Shown: piece by piece, positions 27,401 through 39,040 of the stretch
How the letters are laid out: each line of letters starts with the position of its first letter
Numbering within the stretch: the stretch's first letter is position 1
Assembly (NCBI GenBank): GCA_013399855.1
Contig: VXAY01005810.1
Location: forward strand, 775,359 to 839,358
DNA: 64,000 bases
Direction: 5' to 3'
Source of the DNA: Oxyruncus cristatus
Taxonomy: Eukaryota; Chordata; Aves; Passeriformes; Cotingidae
The notes under the pieces: generated by a model
Seen by the model: the letters and a program-made list of their open reading frames with translations, nothing else
What the model was told of the DNA's origin: nothing
Database searches by the model: none
Made by a program: the position numbers and the translations under genes

Positions 27401-30400
27401 GTCCAGACTCTGGTTTGTTTAAGTCTCTGTGAAGCCCTAAGCTGGTCTGGTATTTGGTAATGAACATGAGGGAGCCCTTGCCAACTGCCACTGCAGATTT
27501 CCTTTGCTGTACAGTTTGAGGGAAATCCTGTCAAAGTAACTGAGATCTGTCTCATCTCTTTTTCTTCTCTATTCAGTCGTGTTACCATTCTGGTTAAACT
27601 CTCCTGTGAGACTAATCAGGAAGTGCACTACCTGCCTGGAGAACACATCGGGATTTTCCCAGGCAACCAGCCAGAATTAGTCCATGGCATCATTGCACGT
27701 GTCCACGATGCCCCTCCAGCTGATCAGACTATCAGGCTTGAAACCTGCACTGATGGTAAGTTGGCTTTCTTTCGACAAAATAATCAAGGATGTTTGACAG
27801 ATTTCTTTAAAATAACTAAGAATTTTTATTGACAGAATTTGATTCTATGGTTCTTAAGTTTCCATAGGATTTTGTTGCTGCTTTTTAGTTATTCTTATAA
27901 TTCTTGATTCTGAGTTTGCACACTCTGGCCGTCCATGGTGACTTCACCAGGGTTTGCAGAGATACCCAAGGTGACACTGTAATTCAGTTGCTAAATTAAC
28001 CATTGACTGCAATTAAATTAATCAGCAGTTTGCTTATTGTTGCTACATATCAGAATCCTAAAATAGACTTACATGTCCTGACAATCTTTCCCATCTTAGT
28101 AGGAACAATCTGCTAACTCATGGGATTCTGGCACAAAGAAAGATGGTTTCTTCAAATTAAAGATTTATAGTTGCCAAGTGGTGTTTTGTTGTCATGCAGT
28201 TCTCTGTGTCAGATGCTCCCCTTACAAAATGTGTGAAACCTCACATTAACCTCTTTCAGAACAGTCCTGTGGTCTAGACCTGCTGCACCCTCCCTGAAGG
28301 CATATTTTGAGACAGAGTTTTGCAGAGCTCTGCAGCTGTCAAATACCATGGGCATTGCCAAGTGGCCTGTTATTTCCCTCATTTCCAGGTGGCTACTGGA
28401 CCAGTGACAAGAAGATTCCAGCCTGCACACTCCCTGAGGCTTTGACGTACTTGCTTGATATCACTACTCCACCCTCCCAACAACTCCTAAAAAAACTCTC
28501 CCAGCTGGTGACAGCAGAAGGAGACAAACAGAGGCTGGAAGTGTTGTGCCAGGTAAGCCCTGGGGCTGGAGTTTTTATTGCAGTACTTTATAGCAGGCCC
28601 TCTGATGCCCTTTGACTGTGTAGCAGAAGCTTAAGAATATTTTGTAGGGATGGTGCTGGATTTTTATGCCTCTGTTACATGTTCTGTGTTCTTGGAAAGC
28701 CAACCATAGTGAGAGAAAGGGTCGTCTGGAGGCTCAGCTTGAGCGTGGGAATCAGGAGGGTTCAGATCTGGTGTTTTTGTGTGGTTCTGGGTGGGTCAGT
28801 GCCTGCCTGCTCTCTCACCTTGTGATGGTCGATATTTTTGTCAGAGAACTTGGTACTGTGAGAGTAGGAGGGATGTGGTTTTAACTACCAAAGACTCAGA
28901 GATGTGGTAAGTGCTGGCTTCTCCCTCTGGGCTCAGCAGAGCTCTGTAGGGATCAGGACCTGGGCCTACGCAGTTTTGTGGATGTCCCATAACAGGAAGC
29001 TGAGAAACAGATTCTGCTTCAGTTTCTGCATCCTCACTGAGAGACCTGGTGTCTGAGAACTTTGTGGTGGGGATTCTCTACTTCTGTTTTCAAAAATTAA
29101 ACCATTTCTTAGGAAACCCCAGTATTGGTCTTGGAAAAGTTTTGAGAACTCTCTGTTATTTGCCTGCATATTTAATTGAATGTAAAGCAGGAATCTTATT
29201 TACAAGGGACATTTCGAATATCCCTGATCTCCTGAACTCAGCATGACCTGGTAACATTGTGGTGATGCCCTTTGGCTTTTAGAGCACAGAAGAATACAAT
29301 AAATGGAAATTTTACAACAGCCCAAACATCCTGGAGGTCCTGGAGGAGTTTCCCTCTGCTGAGGTCTCCACAGCTTTCTTGCTGACTCAGCTGCCATTTC
29401 TGAAGCCCAGGTACTATTCTGTCAGCTCCTCCTGTGACATGACAGCCAGAGAGATTCATCTGACAGTTGCAGTTGTAAACTACAGGACAAGAGGTAATAA
29501 ACTGTTGTTTGCATTTCTCTCTTAGTTAAATGATATTTTAGGCTGCACTGTGGTTCAGAAAAATCCTGTGTCTGCTATAGGGCATGAAGCATATCTGTAA
29601 CAAAAAATGTGTATTGTGATCCTTGCAGAACAGTACACTGCAGTGCAGATGTTCATACTGGGCCAGGATTTGCAAAAATCCTGCACCATCATCGGTGTAT
29701 CCTTGGTTTATAAATCATTACTAGACATACACTTATTTAAAACCCATAATTTTAAGTATAAACTGCTTTTTTAAAAACGGAGAGCTTTTGAGTGCTGAGA
29801 GAGATGTTCTCCCATGCTCTGCTTAGATGGAGAAGGGCCTTTGCACCATGGAGTCTGCAGCACATGGCTGAATACAATAGCTCTGGATGAAACAGTTCCG
29901 TGCTTCATACGCAGGTGAGTGAGGGAGTGCAGGACAGGGAAGAACCAAGATGAAAATCCCCAAAAATAGCAGTTCTTAGTTCAGCTTCTTCAGTGGGCTT
30001 TTTTCTTGACAAATTTTCAAGTGACTGGTCAGTACAAGCTGGAATAGCTGGGTCTGAGAAGAGAGGGGATCCCCTGTCCTCCAGAGATGAGATCTTTTAC
30101 CATGTCTTATTTTGACTAAAATTATGAACCATTAGAAGGTTCTGAAATAATTCTATTCATATGACCCCATCTTCACTGTCAGCTTATCCACTGCAGAGCA
30201 CAGAAAGGCCAGGGAACAAGGAGCACCCAGCACCCCGTTCAGCCCACTACTGCCTTCAAACTGGAGGCTCTGCTGCTCAGACTCAGTCAGGAAACTGCCA
30301 CTGAGAGTCCCGCATAAACTGATTACCCAATTCATGTATTTTCACATTTTAGTGCTAATGAATTCCATCTCCCAGAGGAGCCAGCCAAGCCCTGCATTCT

Positions 30401-32545
30401 GATCGGCTCGGGAACAGGGATTGCTCCCTTCAGGAGTTTCTGGCTGCAGCGTCTCTATGACCTGGAGCACAGAGGTACTGGTGGGGCCTGTCATGTGGAG
30501 GGGCTGTGGGGGGGCCCAGCACAGCTGGCAGCAGGGACATCCCCATCCTTCAGACAAGGGCTCTGCAGCCAGAGACGCCCCCAAATGTCAGCCAAGGATG
30601 ACTGGGCACCGCAGTGACACAGCTAATCCATCCCACTGGAGACCAGCCGGGTGCTCCTAAGGGGTTTGGGGACTTGGAGGGTGCAGCCTGTGCCTCTGTA
30701 AGTCCTGTGTGTCAGTGACTGCCCCGGGTGCTCAGACAAACACTTTCCCCTGTTGGCTTCAGGGATCAGAGGAGGCGACATGACATTACTGTTCGGCTGC
30801 CGGCAGCCAGACCTGGATCACATCTACAGAGAAGAAACTGAGGAAATGAAGAGGAAGGGAGTCCTGAAAGAGGTCTACACAGCTTACTCCAGGCTGCCTG
30901 GCCAAGCTAAAGTAAGGCTGATTCCTTCGTTATTTAAGGGCTGGCTCCTTCCAGAGTCATCCCTCAAGTTAAGGTCTGGACTCTGTTTAACAATGTTCTT
31001 TAAAAATTTTAGTATTTTGCTTCAGTGTATTGTGAGCAGGTGACAAAAGGCCTCACTCCCCCAAAGGAAGGGGAGTCTCACTGTGCACTCCAGCACAAGC
31101 AAGCTACATAAATACAACACCTCACTGCACTTCCAACGCAAACAGCCTTTTGAAACTAGAAACCGGAACATTTTCAGAAACCTTAGATTTTGCAAGATTT
31201 GATTAGTCTGTGAGTTAACAATCAGTTTGCTCTGGCCATTTGTCCACATTTTAATGACACAGTGACCAAGAAATTAATTTTATGTAGAAGAAATCTTAAT
31301 TGAACAAAACAACAGCATTCAAGCTATCCTCTTTTTAGCTCTCCTGGCAAGTTAGGAGACTTTGCCAGATACAGGAGTCTTACTCTACTCTAGTTTAATC
31401 AAGAGACAGGCCCGGCATCCAAACCAGGGGCTTGTAAAGGCAGGATGAAGACATTTTTATTCTCTGTTGTGGTGCAGCACAGACCTGGAACAGGTGGGGC
31501 ATTTAGAGCCTTAGTGCACAGCCCCACCCTGGATTTAGAAGAGCCAAGCAGCCCTCAGGAAACCTTGTCTGACGGTCGTTTCTGTGTTTCCCAGGTGTAC
31601 GTCCAGGACGTTCTGCAGAGGCAGCTGGAGGCCCAGGTGTGTGAGCTGCTGCAGGGGCAGGGCCACGTGTACGTCTGCGGGGACGTGCGCATGGCCAGGG
31701 ACGTGGCGCGGGCGCTCCGGGCGCTCGTGGCCAGCGCCCTGCAGCTCACGGAGCAGCAGGCGGAGGAGTATTTCTTCCAGCTCAAGGTATGCTCTGATAC
31801 CCAGGGCGTTCTCTGCACTCGCTGCTCAGGCTGGGTTACAGAAGCCTGCAAAGCCACACTGCCACGAGCTCCTGTGCAGCCGAATGCACAGGAACAAAGG
31901 CTTAGTCCCCCCGCTGTGACTGCAGTCGCAGTTTCTCTTTGGTCAGGGTGTGAGTCTGACTCGTGCTGCTCTTCTCTTACACCTGCTCTCTTCCTTGGTT
32001 CACAGGGATCACAGGATCCCTGTGGATCCTGGAGATCAACTTTGCAGTGTGTCAGGACCATCAGGAATTTGAGGCTTTATTGTACCAACAGGCACCTGGT
32101 GGGATTGTTGGGTTGTCTGTGCGGGGCTGGGGGTGGGATTGATGATCCTGATGGATCCTTTCCAACTCAGCATATTCTATGATTCTGTGAAGAGAGGAGA
32201 ATGAGGTTAGGAATTTAGTGGGCCCATCACTGAGAACACAGTGCCTGGGGCTGCTGCTTTTTAGGACGCTCTTGTTATCAGAACTCATCCTGGAGCACTT
32301 GTGCCTGGGATTCAGAGAGGTCCCTTTCACTGACAGTAACAAAAGTCTACAATCACAGAATCAGTCCTACACGTGCAAAAGGCCTTTTAGTTACTGAACT
32401 GATACATAAGGAGGAGCTGGCAGCACTGAATTCGTCTCTTGGATGTCCTTTCTTCTTTTTGCAGAGCCAAAAGCGATACCATGAAGATATATTTGGGGCT
32501 GTGTTCCCACATGAAGTCAAAAGAGCTTTACAACCCACCAGTTAA
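16943..32545 (+). CDS. NOS2: NOS2, inducible nitric oxide synthase (26 coding exons)
   Basis: Homodimeric haem/flavin enzyme that makes NO and citrulline from L-arginine, O2 and NADPH in activated macrophages. Exons: 16943-17049, 17703-17799, 18389-18511, 18602-18750, 20709-20871, 21287-21378, 21769-21910, 22312-22451, 23018-23192, 23518-23619, 24213-24407, 24767-24849, 25122-25266, 25484-25588, 25755-25804, 25900-26074, 26558-26690, 27057-27135, 27577-27755, 28389-28552, 29283-29493, 29827-29914, 30353-30474, 30763-30911, 31595-31786, 32465-32545. All borders are GT/AG and the joins total 3,441 nt, that is 1,146 residues plus TAA. The start MLCPWQFVF matches the NOS2 N terminus. The FMN domain lacks the autoinhibitory insert of constitutive isoforms, and the C-terminal tail (after [10 protein letters not shown]) is short; both mark the inducible isoform. 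No frameshift or lost catalytic residue was seen, so it should be functional. Confidence 0.97.
24767..25266 (+). CDS. NOS2: NOS2 exons for calmodulin helix and start of FMN domain
   Basis: Two exons (24767-24849, 25122-25266) encode a basic amphipathic helix at about residues 509-536 ([19 protein letters not shown], then ASSLMRQAM), the linker that binds calmodulin. NOS2 is known to hold calmodulin tightly even at resting calcium. The helix is followed at once by the FMN phosphate-binding loop FATETGKSE (about residues 546-554). The codon for Lys523 is split across the intron. Confidence 0.93.
25484..32545 (+). CDS. NOS2: NOS2 exons for the reductase domain (FMN, FAD, NADPH)
   Basis: Thirteen exons complete a P450-reductase-like module. 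Visible motifs are [13 protein letters not shown] and [15 protein letters not shown] (FMN), [24 protein letters not shown] at residues 907-915 (FAD), [14 protein letters not shown] at about 983-996 (NADPH pyrophosphate), [11 protein letters not shown], and [14 protein letters not shown] at about 1080-1093. The order is that of other NOS enzymes. The last exon (32465-32545) encodes [17 protein letters not shown] and a short tail ending in PTS. Confidence 0.95.
32088..32190 (+). mobile_element. CR1 3' end fragment in NOS2 last intron
   Basis: The plus strand reads tgatgatcctgatggatcct, then ttccaactcagcatattcta and tgattctgtga, the hallmark 3' terminus of avian CR1 in sense orientation. The 5' boundary is uncertain; similarity seems to start near 32,088. 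It lies in the intron between the last two NOS2 coding exons and does not touch splice sites. Confidence 0.85.
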
Positions 32546-33268
32546 AGAACAAATCCACTTCTGTTTTACACAATACTTGCACATTTGTTGTTACTTTCAA
32601 AAAACATGGAGTCAAATCCTTTTTCGTATACATGTTCAATAGTGCACATATATAGGATTGTAGGATTTGACTCTTAAACCTCACCTTAATTAAGAAAAAA
32701 ACTAAATTTAACTTTTGTTGCTATTTATTCTGACACTCTTTTAATAGATTACCTTAATAGTGAAAATACAAATTATTTTTTAATATTGTCTGTGCTAGTA
32801 TAAATCTGGTGTTTTTTGTAAATAAAAGGAAAATGTAGAGTTTTGTACTATGTTAACTAGAGCTGAAATCTTTTTTTGAAATGTACTGTTTATCTTTGTG
32901 ACTTTATTTATATCAGATTGGTTTACTTGCATATTAACTTCACTTGGAAGCAAGTGAAGGATGGCTGTGTTACTGGGAGTTGTCTGGCCACAGGCCTTGC
33001 TGGATCTGGAGCAACATTTGCAAATGAGATAATGATGTGCTGGTCCCCAAGTGGAAACACCTGCTGCATCTGCTTCAGATGTATCTCTTGAGCAGGTAGT
33101 AGTGTTGAACTGTACTTTGTGTGATTCAGGTACATAAACCTGAGTTGTTGTTGTTACAGAGTATGTGGCAGGAAGGTTCTGAAAATTCCAAAGCACTTTC
33201 TTACATTTGAATCCTATGCTCTGGTTTACTTGATTTGTTTGTAATAAAAGTTGCCTTTATACTGAGAC
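32546..33268 (+). other. NOS2: NOS2 3' UTR with AU-rich elements and two poly(A) signals
   Basis: AT-rich sequence follows the stop. AATAAA occurs at 32821-32826 and at 33243-33248, suggesting a short and a long 3' end. ATTTA pentamers occur at 32723-32727 and in ttatttat near 32905. AU-rich elements of this kind destabilise cytokine-type mRNAs, and NOS2 mRNA is known to be regulated that way. The assignment of the ends is inferred. Confidence 0.65.
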
Positions 33269-34318
33269 AAGCAAGTTGGTGTGAATCCGTGTTCCTCTTC
33301 TTGCTATTGGCTTCAGCCTGAACAAGCAGAGGTAGCTGAGCTCTCAGGTTCTGCTAGGGTGGGTTTGGACTCTTCTCCACGAGGAAAGGGCCTGTCCCCA
33401 GGGGTTATACAGTCTGCCTAAGATCAGTTTTGCATTTTTGTCACTCCCAGGGAAGTGTGAGTTCACACCAGAGAGTGTGAGACTGGCCTGAAACTGCCCT
33501 CCTTGAATGTAGGACTTGGGCTCTTTCTAGGTCTTGCTCTTACGTCAGAGCTTCTGCTTCCTTCTGTAAAGTTACCAGGGCTATCTGATCATATTAAAAA
33601 AGCTTTAAGAAACCAGATACAAAATATACTTTTTAAAATGCTGAAACAATGAAACAGCCCATTCTGTGGTTATAGAGCATCCATTGCAGGGTTTGAGCAC
33701 TGCCTTCATTTGAGCACGAGAGCAGAGGGACTGGGCTGGCTAAGAGTTACTGGGTGGTTGTGCTGGGTTGGGACCTGACTGGGAGTTACAGATCAACACT
33801 TTCTGAAGCAATTAGTGGCTGATTTCATTAACACTGAAGCCCAACTTACATGGCTTTGTGGGAATTCAGCATCCGGAACAGGCTCTGTGCTGGGGCACTG
33901 AGGTGCTGACAGACCTCCTTGTTCTTAGCCTGGTTCTGTACCTGCTTTTGAGTACAGGGGTGAACTGGAGCAACTGGGCTGGCCTGGGCAGCTGGGCTGG
34001 CAGTTCCCTGTCCCTGTGCTGGCTGTGTTGGCACCGGGCTGGCAGTACAGGAACACTGCTGGCTGCCCTCCATCCCAGAGTGCACAGGGCGTGTTCCTGT
34101 GGCTTGGGGAGTAGTCTAACATTGGTGTATGTAGTTCTAACCTGGTTTTAATAACATTTATTAACTTGAAGAAAAGGAATGGAATGTATGGACAGGATCT
34201 ATAAGTCCAGGGAGGTGACAAAAGGTTGGGCCTTGTATCAGGGGAAATACAGGAAACCTGGGGGCTGGTGGGGCCAGGCAGGGGCAGTGGGTCAGCCCCT
34301 GCCAGGCAGAGGGAGAAG
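33269..34318. other. Spacer between NOS2 and minisatellite, no gene seen
   Basis: About 1 kb downstream of the last NOS2 poly(A) signal. It grows G-rich toward 34 kb (repeated gctgggctgg-type runs near 33,980-34,050). Open frames on both strands follow from this composition. I see nothing I can name. Confidence 0.5.
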
Positions 34319-34750
34319 GGACAGCTGAGGCTCATAAAAGACAGCTGAGGCTCGTAAGAGACAGCTGAGGGCTGATGAGGCACAGGTGAGGCTCATGAGG
34401 CACAGGTGAGACTTGTAAGGAGAGCTGAGGGCTCGTGAGGCACAGGTGAGGCTCATGAGGAGAGCTGAGGGCTCATGAGGGACAGGTGAGGCTCATGAGG
34501 CACAGGTGAGGCTCGTAAGGAGAGCTGAGGGCTGATGAGGGACAGGTGAGGCTCATGAGGAGAGCTGAGGGCTCATGAGGCACAGGTGAGGCTCATGAGG
34601 CACAGGTGAGGCTCGTAAGGAGAGCTGAGGGCTGATGAGGGACAGGTGAGGCTCATGAGGAGAGCTGAGGGCTCATGAGGCACAGGTGAGGCTCATGAGG
34701 CACAGGTGAGGCTCGTAAGGAGAGCTGAGGGCTGATGAGGGACAGTTCAG
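34319..34750. repeat. Minisatellite, 20-bp unit with 100-bp higher-order period
   Basis: Tandem 20-mers of the form (ga/ca)caggtgaggctcatgagg alternating with agagctgagggctcatgagg. From 34,541 to 34,740 two 100-bp blocks of five variant 20-mers are identical base for base, so the array has grown in units of five. Flanking units (from 34,319) are more degenerate, as is usual for array edges. No coding potential is claimed. Confidence 0.95.
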
Positions 34751-35519
34751 GGCTGTGGGACAGAGCCTGGCAGAAAATGACTGTGCTGGGATAAGGTGCA
34801 AGGCGAGTGAGCTCTGGAACCCAAGAGGCAGAACGAGGTCAGGTAGGTAAAAGGCTTTTTCATGGTTTTTTTTCCTGGCAATGCTGTGTTGTATTGTCCA
34901 TGTGTGAAGGGGTTTTGCTCTGGGTGGGTGGGAGTTTCCCCTGCTCCAGTTACGCTGCTGGGAGCCAGGGCTGGGGCTGTTGCCTTGGGTGGGAGGAGCA
35001 GGCTGATCTCTGAGGGGGAAGCTGGGATGTGTTGTGTCTAGCTTTCCTGGATTCTGCTTTGGTCAGTTTGTTTGTAGCCTCAGCTGTGCTTTGTGGGTTG
35101 TTATTTGGTGCCTCCTTTGAGTGAACCCCCATTTCTGTGGCTGCACTGAGGTGTTTGGTGTGTCTGGTTGGAAGGTTTAAAATGCTCTTGAGCATTACAG
35201 TGCAGCTGGCAGAGGCTGGATGATCCCTTGGTGCTGGGGTTGGGCTCCGCTGGGCTCTGGGTGTTGGCTCCTCGTGTTCCCGGTTCTGGGGGCTCGTGGA
35301 GCAGAGGGGTCTCACTCTGTCGGCGCCTTGGACAACCCGGGGCAGTTCTGGGGTACAGCCATGGGCTAGTAAACATCAAACTGCTCTGGGTCCCAGCTGG
35401 GACAGAACCTTCATGCTTGGGGTAGGAGTTTGTGTGTTTTGATTTTTCAAATCTAACACCTCTGCCCTTCAAGTTTGAGAACTAAATTCACTATTTCTTA
35501 TTCTTTATGAAAGACAACA

Positions 35520-35977
35520 AAGCTCAACTTATCTTGAGCTTTTTATTGCTTGCATATGAGAGATGTAGATAAGATGGGTGACATGTAAAGTAGTGCTTTT
35601 ATGATGCCTCTGGCCATTCCCGGCAGGACAGCACAATGCCATCGTTATTCCCACACAAAGCCTTTGGCAGCAGCAGAACGTTCCCGGGATTAATTAACAC
35701 CCGGCAATGGCACTTCCAGTGCAGAGCAGGGTCTGGCTGGTAGAGCTTTGCCCCACTCTGCAGGTGGGAAGGTGGAGGCAGGACCTTGTGCAAGGGAGCG
35801 GGAAGGTGCTGGGGGTCCCAGACCGGCCTCGAGTGTGTGTGGTGCAGCTGCTCAAATAGTTCAGTGCTTCAGGAAAACTAAATGGCAGCTTCATTAACCA
35901 TTTCATAATGTGGCTCATCATATCTGGGAGGGAAAACTTCGATAATTGCAAATGGACTCAACATCTCTTGAAGTGGC
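35520..35977 (-). other. Candidate terminal exon of unassigned or alternative KSR1 transcript
   Basis: On the minus strand an open frame with ordinary amino-acid composition ends in FPPRYDEPHYEMVNEAAI and TAG (35,880-35,878). About 330 nt later there is an AATAAA (complement at 35,542-35,547). A possible acceptor (ctgcatgag) places the exon start at 35,977, entering with one base of a split codon. This phase would fit a splice from the KSR1 donor at 45,231/45,230. I do not recognise the peptide, and it does not resemble the mammalian KSR1 C terminus I remember. It could equally be the last exon of a separate minus-strand gene or chance. Confidence 0.3.
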
Positions 35978-36439
35978 CTCATGCAGGGGGAGAGTGGCCT
36001 GGGCCTGGCAGGGAGGGCCGAGCCCAGGCCTGGGCACTGCTCTCCCCTCGCTGGCTGAGGTGGTTTGTCCCAAGAATCTGAGTCAGAGCACAAAGGGAGG
36101 GAACGGCTGGAGCTCCAGCAAAGCTGGGGCAGCTGTCTGGGGCTGGGGCCGCTGGCATTTGTGACAGAGTCTCCCCCGGGCCGACCCATCCCATCCCTAT
36201 TGCCCAGTGTCTCCTGGGGTCTCTTGGGCTCTCTGGGGTGGCAAAGGGAACGGGGAATGCTGGGAATCCCCTTCTGCTGCAGGGCAGGAGCAGAGGGTGA
36301 AGGAGCTCAGTGAGGACAGCTCCGGTGGCCTCCCTGCGCTGACACCTTGCTTGGTGTCAGGGGGAGTAACTGTGGGAATCTGCTTCTCTTCTACTTCAGC
36401 TGCAAATAGATGGGCAGGGAAAGGTCAAACCACAACTCA

Positions 36440-36760
36440 GTAACGCTCACTTTATCCAGAGCAAAGATTTATTCACTGAAAAGATTCCTACATATCCAGA
36501 ATTCTAGTAGCATAGAGTGCACTCTTGGGTTTTTTTCCTTTTTTTTTTTTTTGCTGGTTGCATAAACTAATACAGAAATTGTTGTTAATCCTAACAATTT
36601 GTAATTAATTTAATAGCAATTCTGGAAGACAGTTCATAGAAAATATAAAAAAAAATTTGTACTGTACAAAGTTTACATCACATTTGAAAAGAAAACGTGT
36701 CCATGTTCACCATGTTACAGACCATTTACATTCACTACTGACGTGTGGCTCCTGTAGCAG
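36440..36760 (-). other. KSR1: Probable end of KSR1 3' UTR with poly(A) signal
   Basis: On the minus strand an AT-rich stretch with internal A-runs ends in AATAAA (complement TTTATT at 36,468-36,473). This is the strongest 3'-end-like context downstream of the KSR1 stop. It would imply a long 3' UTR of several kilobases. Another AATAAA complement at 39,545-39,550 (and its duplicate at 41,451-41,456) could serve a shorter form. Transcript reads would be needed to choose. Confidence 0.35.
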
Positions 36761-38420
36761 CATTGTCACACGGACAGCTCCAACGGGACGGGGACAGGAC
36801 GTGTGACCTGAACACAACCCAGGGACTGGCGCTTGGTCTGCTGAGGGACGGCAGAGCCCCGAGTCCCCTGAGCCCTGCGGTGGCTCAGCCCAGTGCCACT
36901 GACTGAAACAAAAATAACCCCAGAGACAGGAACTGGTCTGTCCTCTGGGCTGCACTGGGACCAGAGGCTGGGCTTTGTGTTTAAGGGCAATTTATGGGTG
37001 TTCCACACACCACCCAGGTCAGGTCAGATTAGAATCCCAAATTCTATTAAAGGCAGGTTTTGAACAACGCCCCCATGCCCAGGACTGCAGCAGGGCATGT
37101 TCCCAGCTCGGTGGGACATGTCCCAGTGTCCAGCACACTGACCTGGGGGACAGAGGGGCATGAAGGGTCCCCACAGCCAGGCTTTGAACGGCACGTGAGG
37201 GCAGTTGTGGGAAGGACAAATGGTGACAGTCTGTTGGGTTTTTTAATTCTTGTTTCAATCTGGCTGCACAGCCAGTGCTGGCTGTGCTTCCCCAGTCTGG
37301 CCTCTGAGACACAACCTGAGCACACGCTGAGTTCCCAGTTGGGCCACCTGTCCCACCCGGAACATCCGGGGTGTCCTGGCTCTCGGGGACACGGACTGAG
37401 CCGAGGGGCTGCAGAGGGACAGGCTGTAAGAAGCCCACGGGGGGGTCGAGCCGAGAGGCAGCACTCTCCCCCCTGCTTTGGGTTTGTGCTGTGCTGTTAT
37501 TAAGCAGCACTTGTGGGAAAAGAACTTCTGCTTAGAGCTGCTGACACACAGTTACTGAGAGAAAACAAACAGTGGGCAGTCCTACAGAGCCCACGGTGCA
37601 GGTGAAACTGCTCTGCCGGGGGGGCCGATTTGCCTTTACCAGGGGAGAGGAAGGGGAGCAGAGAGTACTGCAAGGCCACACCTGGCCACGCCAAAGCCAA
37701 TTTCTTTTATATCCAAGACACATTTCAAAAGTCTCTGTCAAAACACTTGGAAGAGGCTACAACTGACACACAGGAGTGAAGGTCTCTTTTGCATCGCTTA
37801 GTTCTCCACACAAGGCAGCCAAAACGAGGGCTGGCACTTTGTCTGCCCACAGGATTTTAGAGCTCCCCTCCCCAGGTCTCAGGTGAAATCCTTGTAATGG
37901 TGGGGAAGGGGACCTGGGGGGTGTAATGAGCTGCTGCAGTTGGAGAAATGAAATCTGGTGAGTCCTAGGGAGCCTTAAGGACCTGTCTCAGCAAAACCAG
38001 TTCTGCACAGACAGGAAGGGCCTGAATGGTTGTGGTGTATGGGGTCCTCCCACAGAAGCTGAGGAACGTGGATGGGAGGCATGAGGGAACCTCTGGTAAG
38101 AGAGACTGCAGTTAACTGGCAAGAGGGATGATGAATCCATCACTTCAATGTGGTCACTGGCTGCTGGCTCCATAACCCCCCCACTGTGTATTGGATGGAG
38201 AGTGAATGTTTTTTTGGTCTTAAAACAAGTCGGAGCTGTTGGACTGAGGCAGGGCCTCCAGACCCTTCCCGGTTGCAAGATTTCTGTTGTTCTTAAGTTT
38301 TTTGCCCAAAACAACTGCTGGAGTCCTGTATTTTTCACAAAGAGCTTGCAAGTTTAAGTGGGACTGATGGTAGGTGGTGGCAACACTGTGTATGTGTAAT
38401 GACTCTGAACCTCTTAACAA
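36761..38420. other. Region downstream of KSR1, no gene recognised
   Basis: GC-moderate sequence with many short overlapping frames on both strands and no exon-like series. It is either KSR1 3' UTR or intergenic DNA. Confidence 0.4.
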
Positions 38421-38423
38421 GCT

Positions 38424-39040
38424 CAGTGCATCAAGGCCTTACTTAATGCATCATTTAGGGCCGGCTTTTCCCTTGTCCTGCCTCTCTTTCCAGGTACACC
38501 CTGGTCCCTGGGTGTACCAAAGACAATCCCACAGATGGGTTTGCCTTTCCCTGTGGGAGGAGAAACCCACACTGACTTCCCCATGTGTAGAACGGGGACC
38601 TTCTCTCCTCCCACAGTGAGCAGGGGTTCTGTTTGGGCAGGACCGGGGTGGTTGGCAGATCCCCTGCTGTTGACCAGCCAAGTGGCATCAGCCAAATTTG
38701 CCTCCCAACGCTTCCATGTCCCATGACCTAATGCTCTTAACATGGTTTTCAACAGCCCATTATACCTCTCAATCTTCCCAGTGCTTGTGGGTGATCAGGG
38801 ATGTGACAGATCCACTCGATGCCACGTTTCTTTGCCCAAGAGCTTATAAGATGATTCTGAAAGTGAGCCCCATTATCTGATTCACTTCTCTCGGGGGTGC
38901 CATGTCACCCTGCAGCTCTGGAAAATGTCTTTTCTTCTACAGCTGCAACAGTGATGGGGCTGGAAGGGTCAAGGCTGTTGGACAATGTTATGTTTCCAGA
39001 AATGCCACAACTTTAGGGGACTGGAACTTGTGCCTAAATT
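38424..39040 (-). mobile_element. Decayed endogenous retrovirus pol fragment (integrase)
   Basis: The minus strand carries a retroviral integrase-like region. An upstream part has an SDNGAHFQNH-type core-domain block (the DNG motif of integrases), then WICHIPDHPQ. A second part in another frame begins KTMLRALGHGTWKRWEANLA and continues to a C-terminal VPVLHMGKSVWVSP block (about 38,752-38,480). The general look is that of class III (ERVL-like) elements of birds. The two parts are in different frames with stop codons between them, and reverse transcriptase and LTRs are not recognisable, so this is a dead fossil. Part of it is repeated in the duplicated segment. Confidence 0.75.

Noticed and set aside
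31445..32182. 245-codon plus-strand frame overlapping a NOS2 exon
   Set aside because: Only 31,595-31,786 is coding. The rest is intron read-through, and part of it extends into the CR1 fragment.
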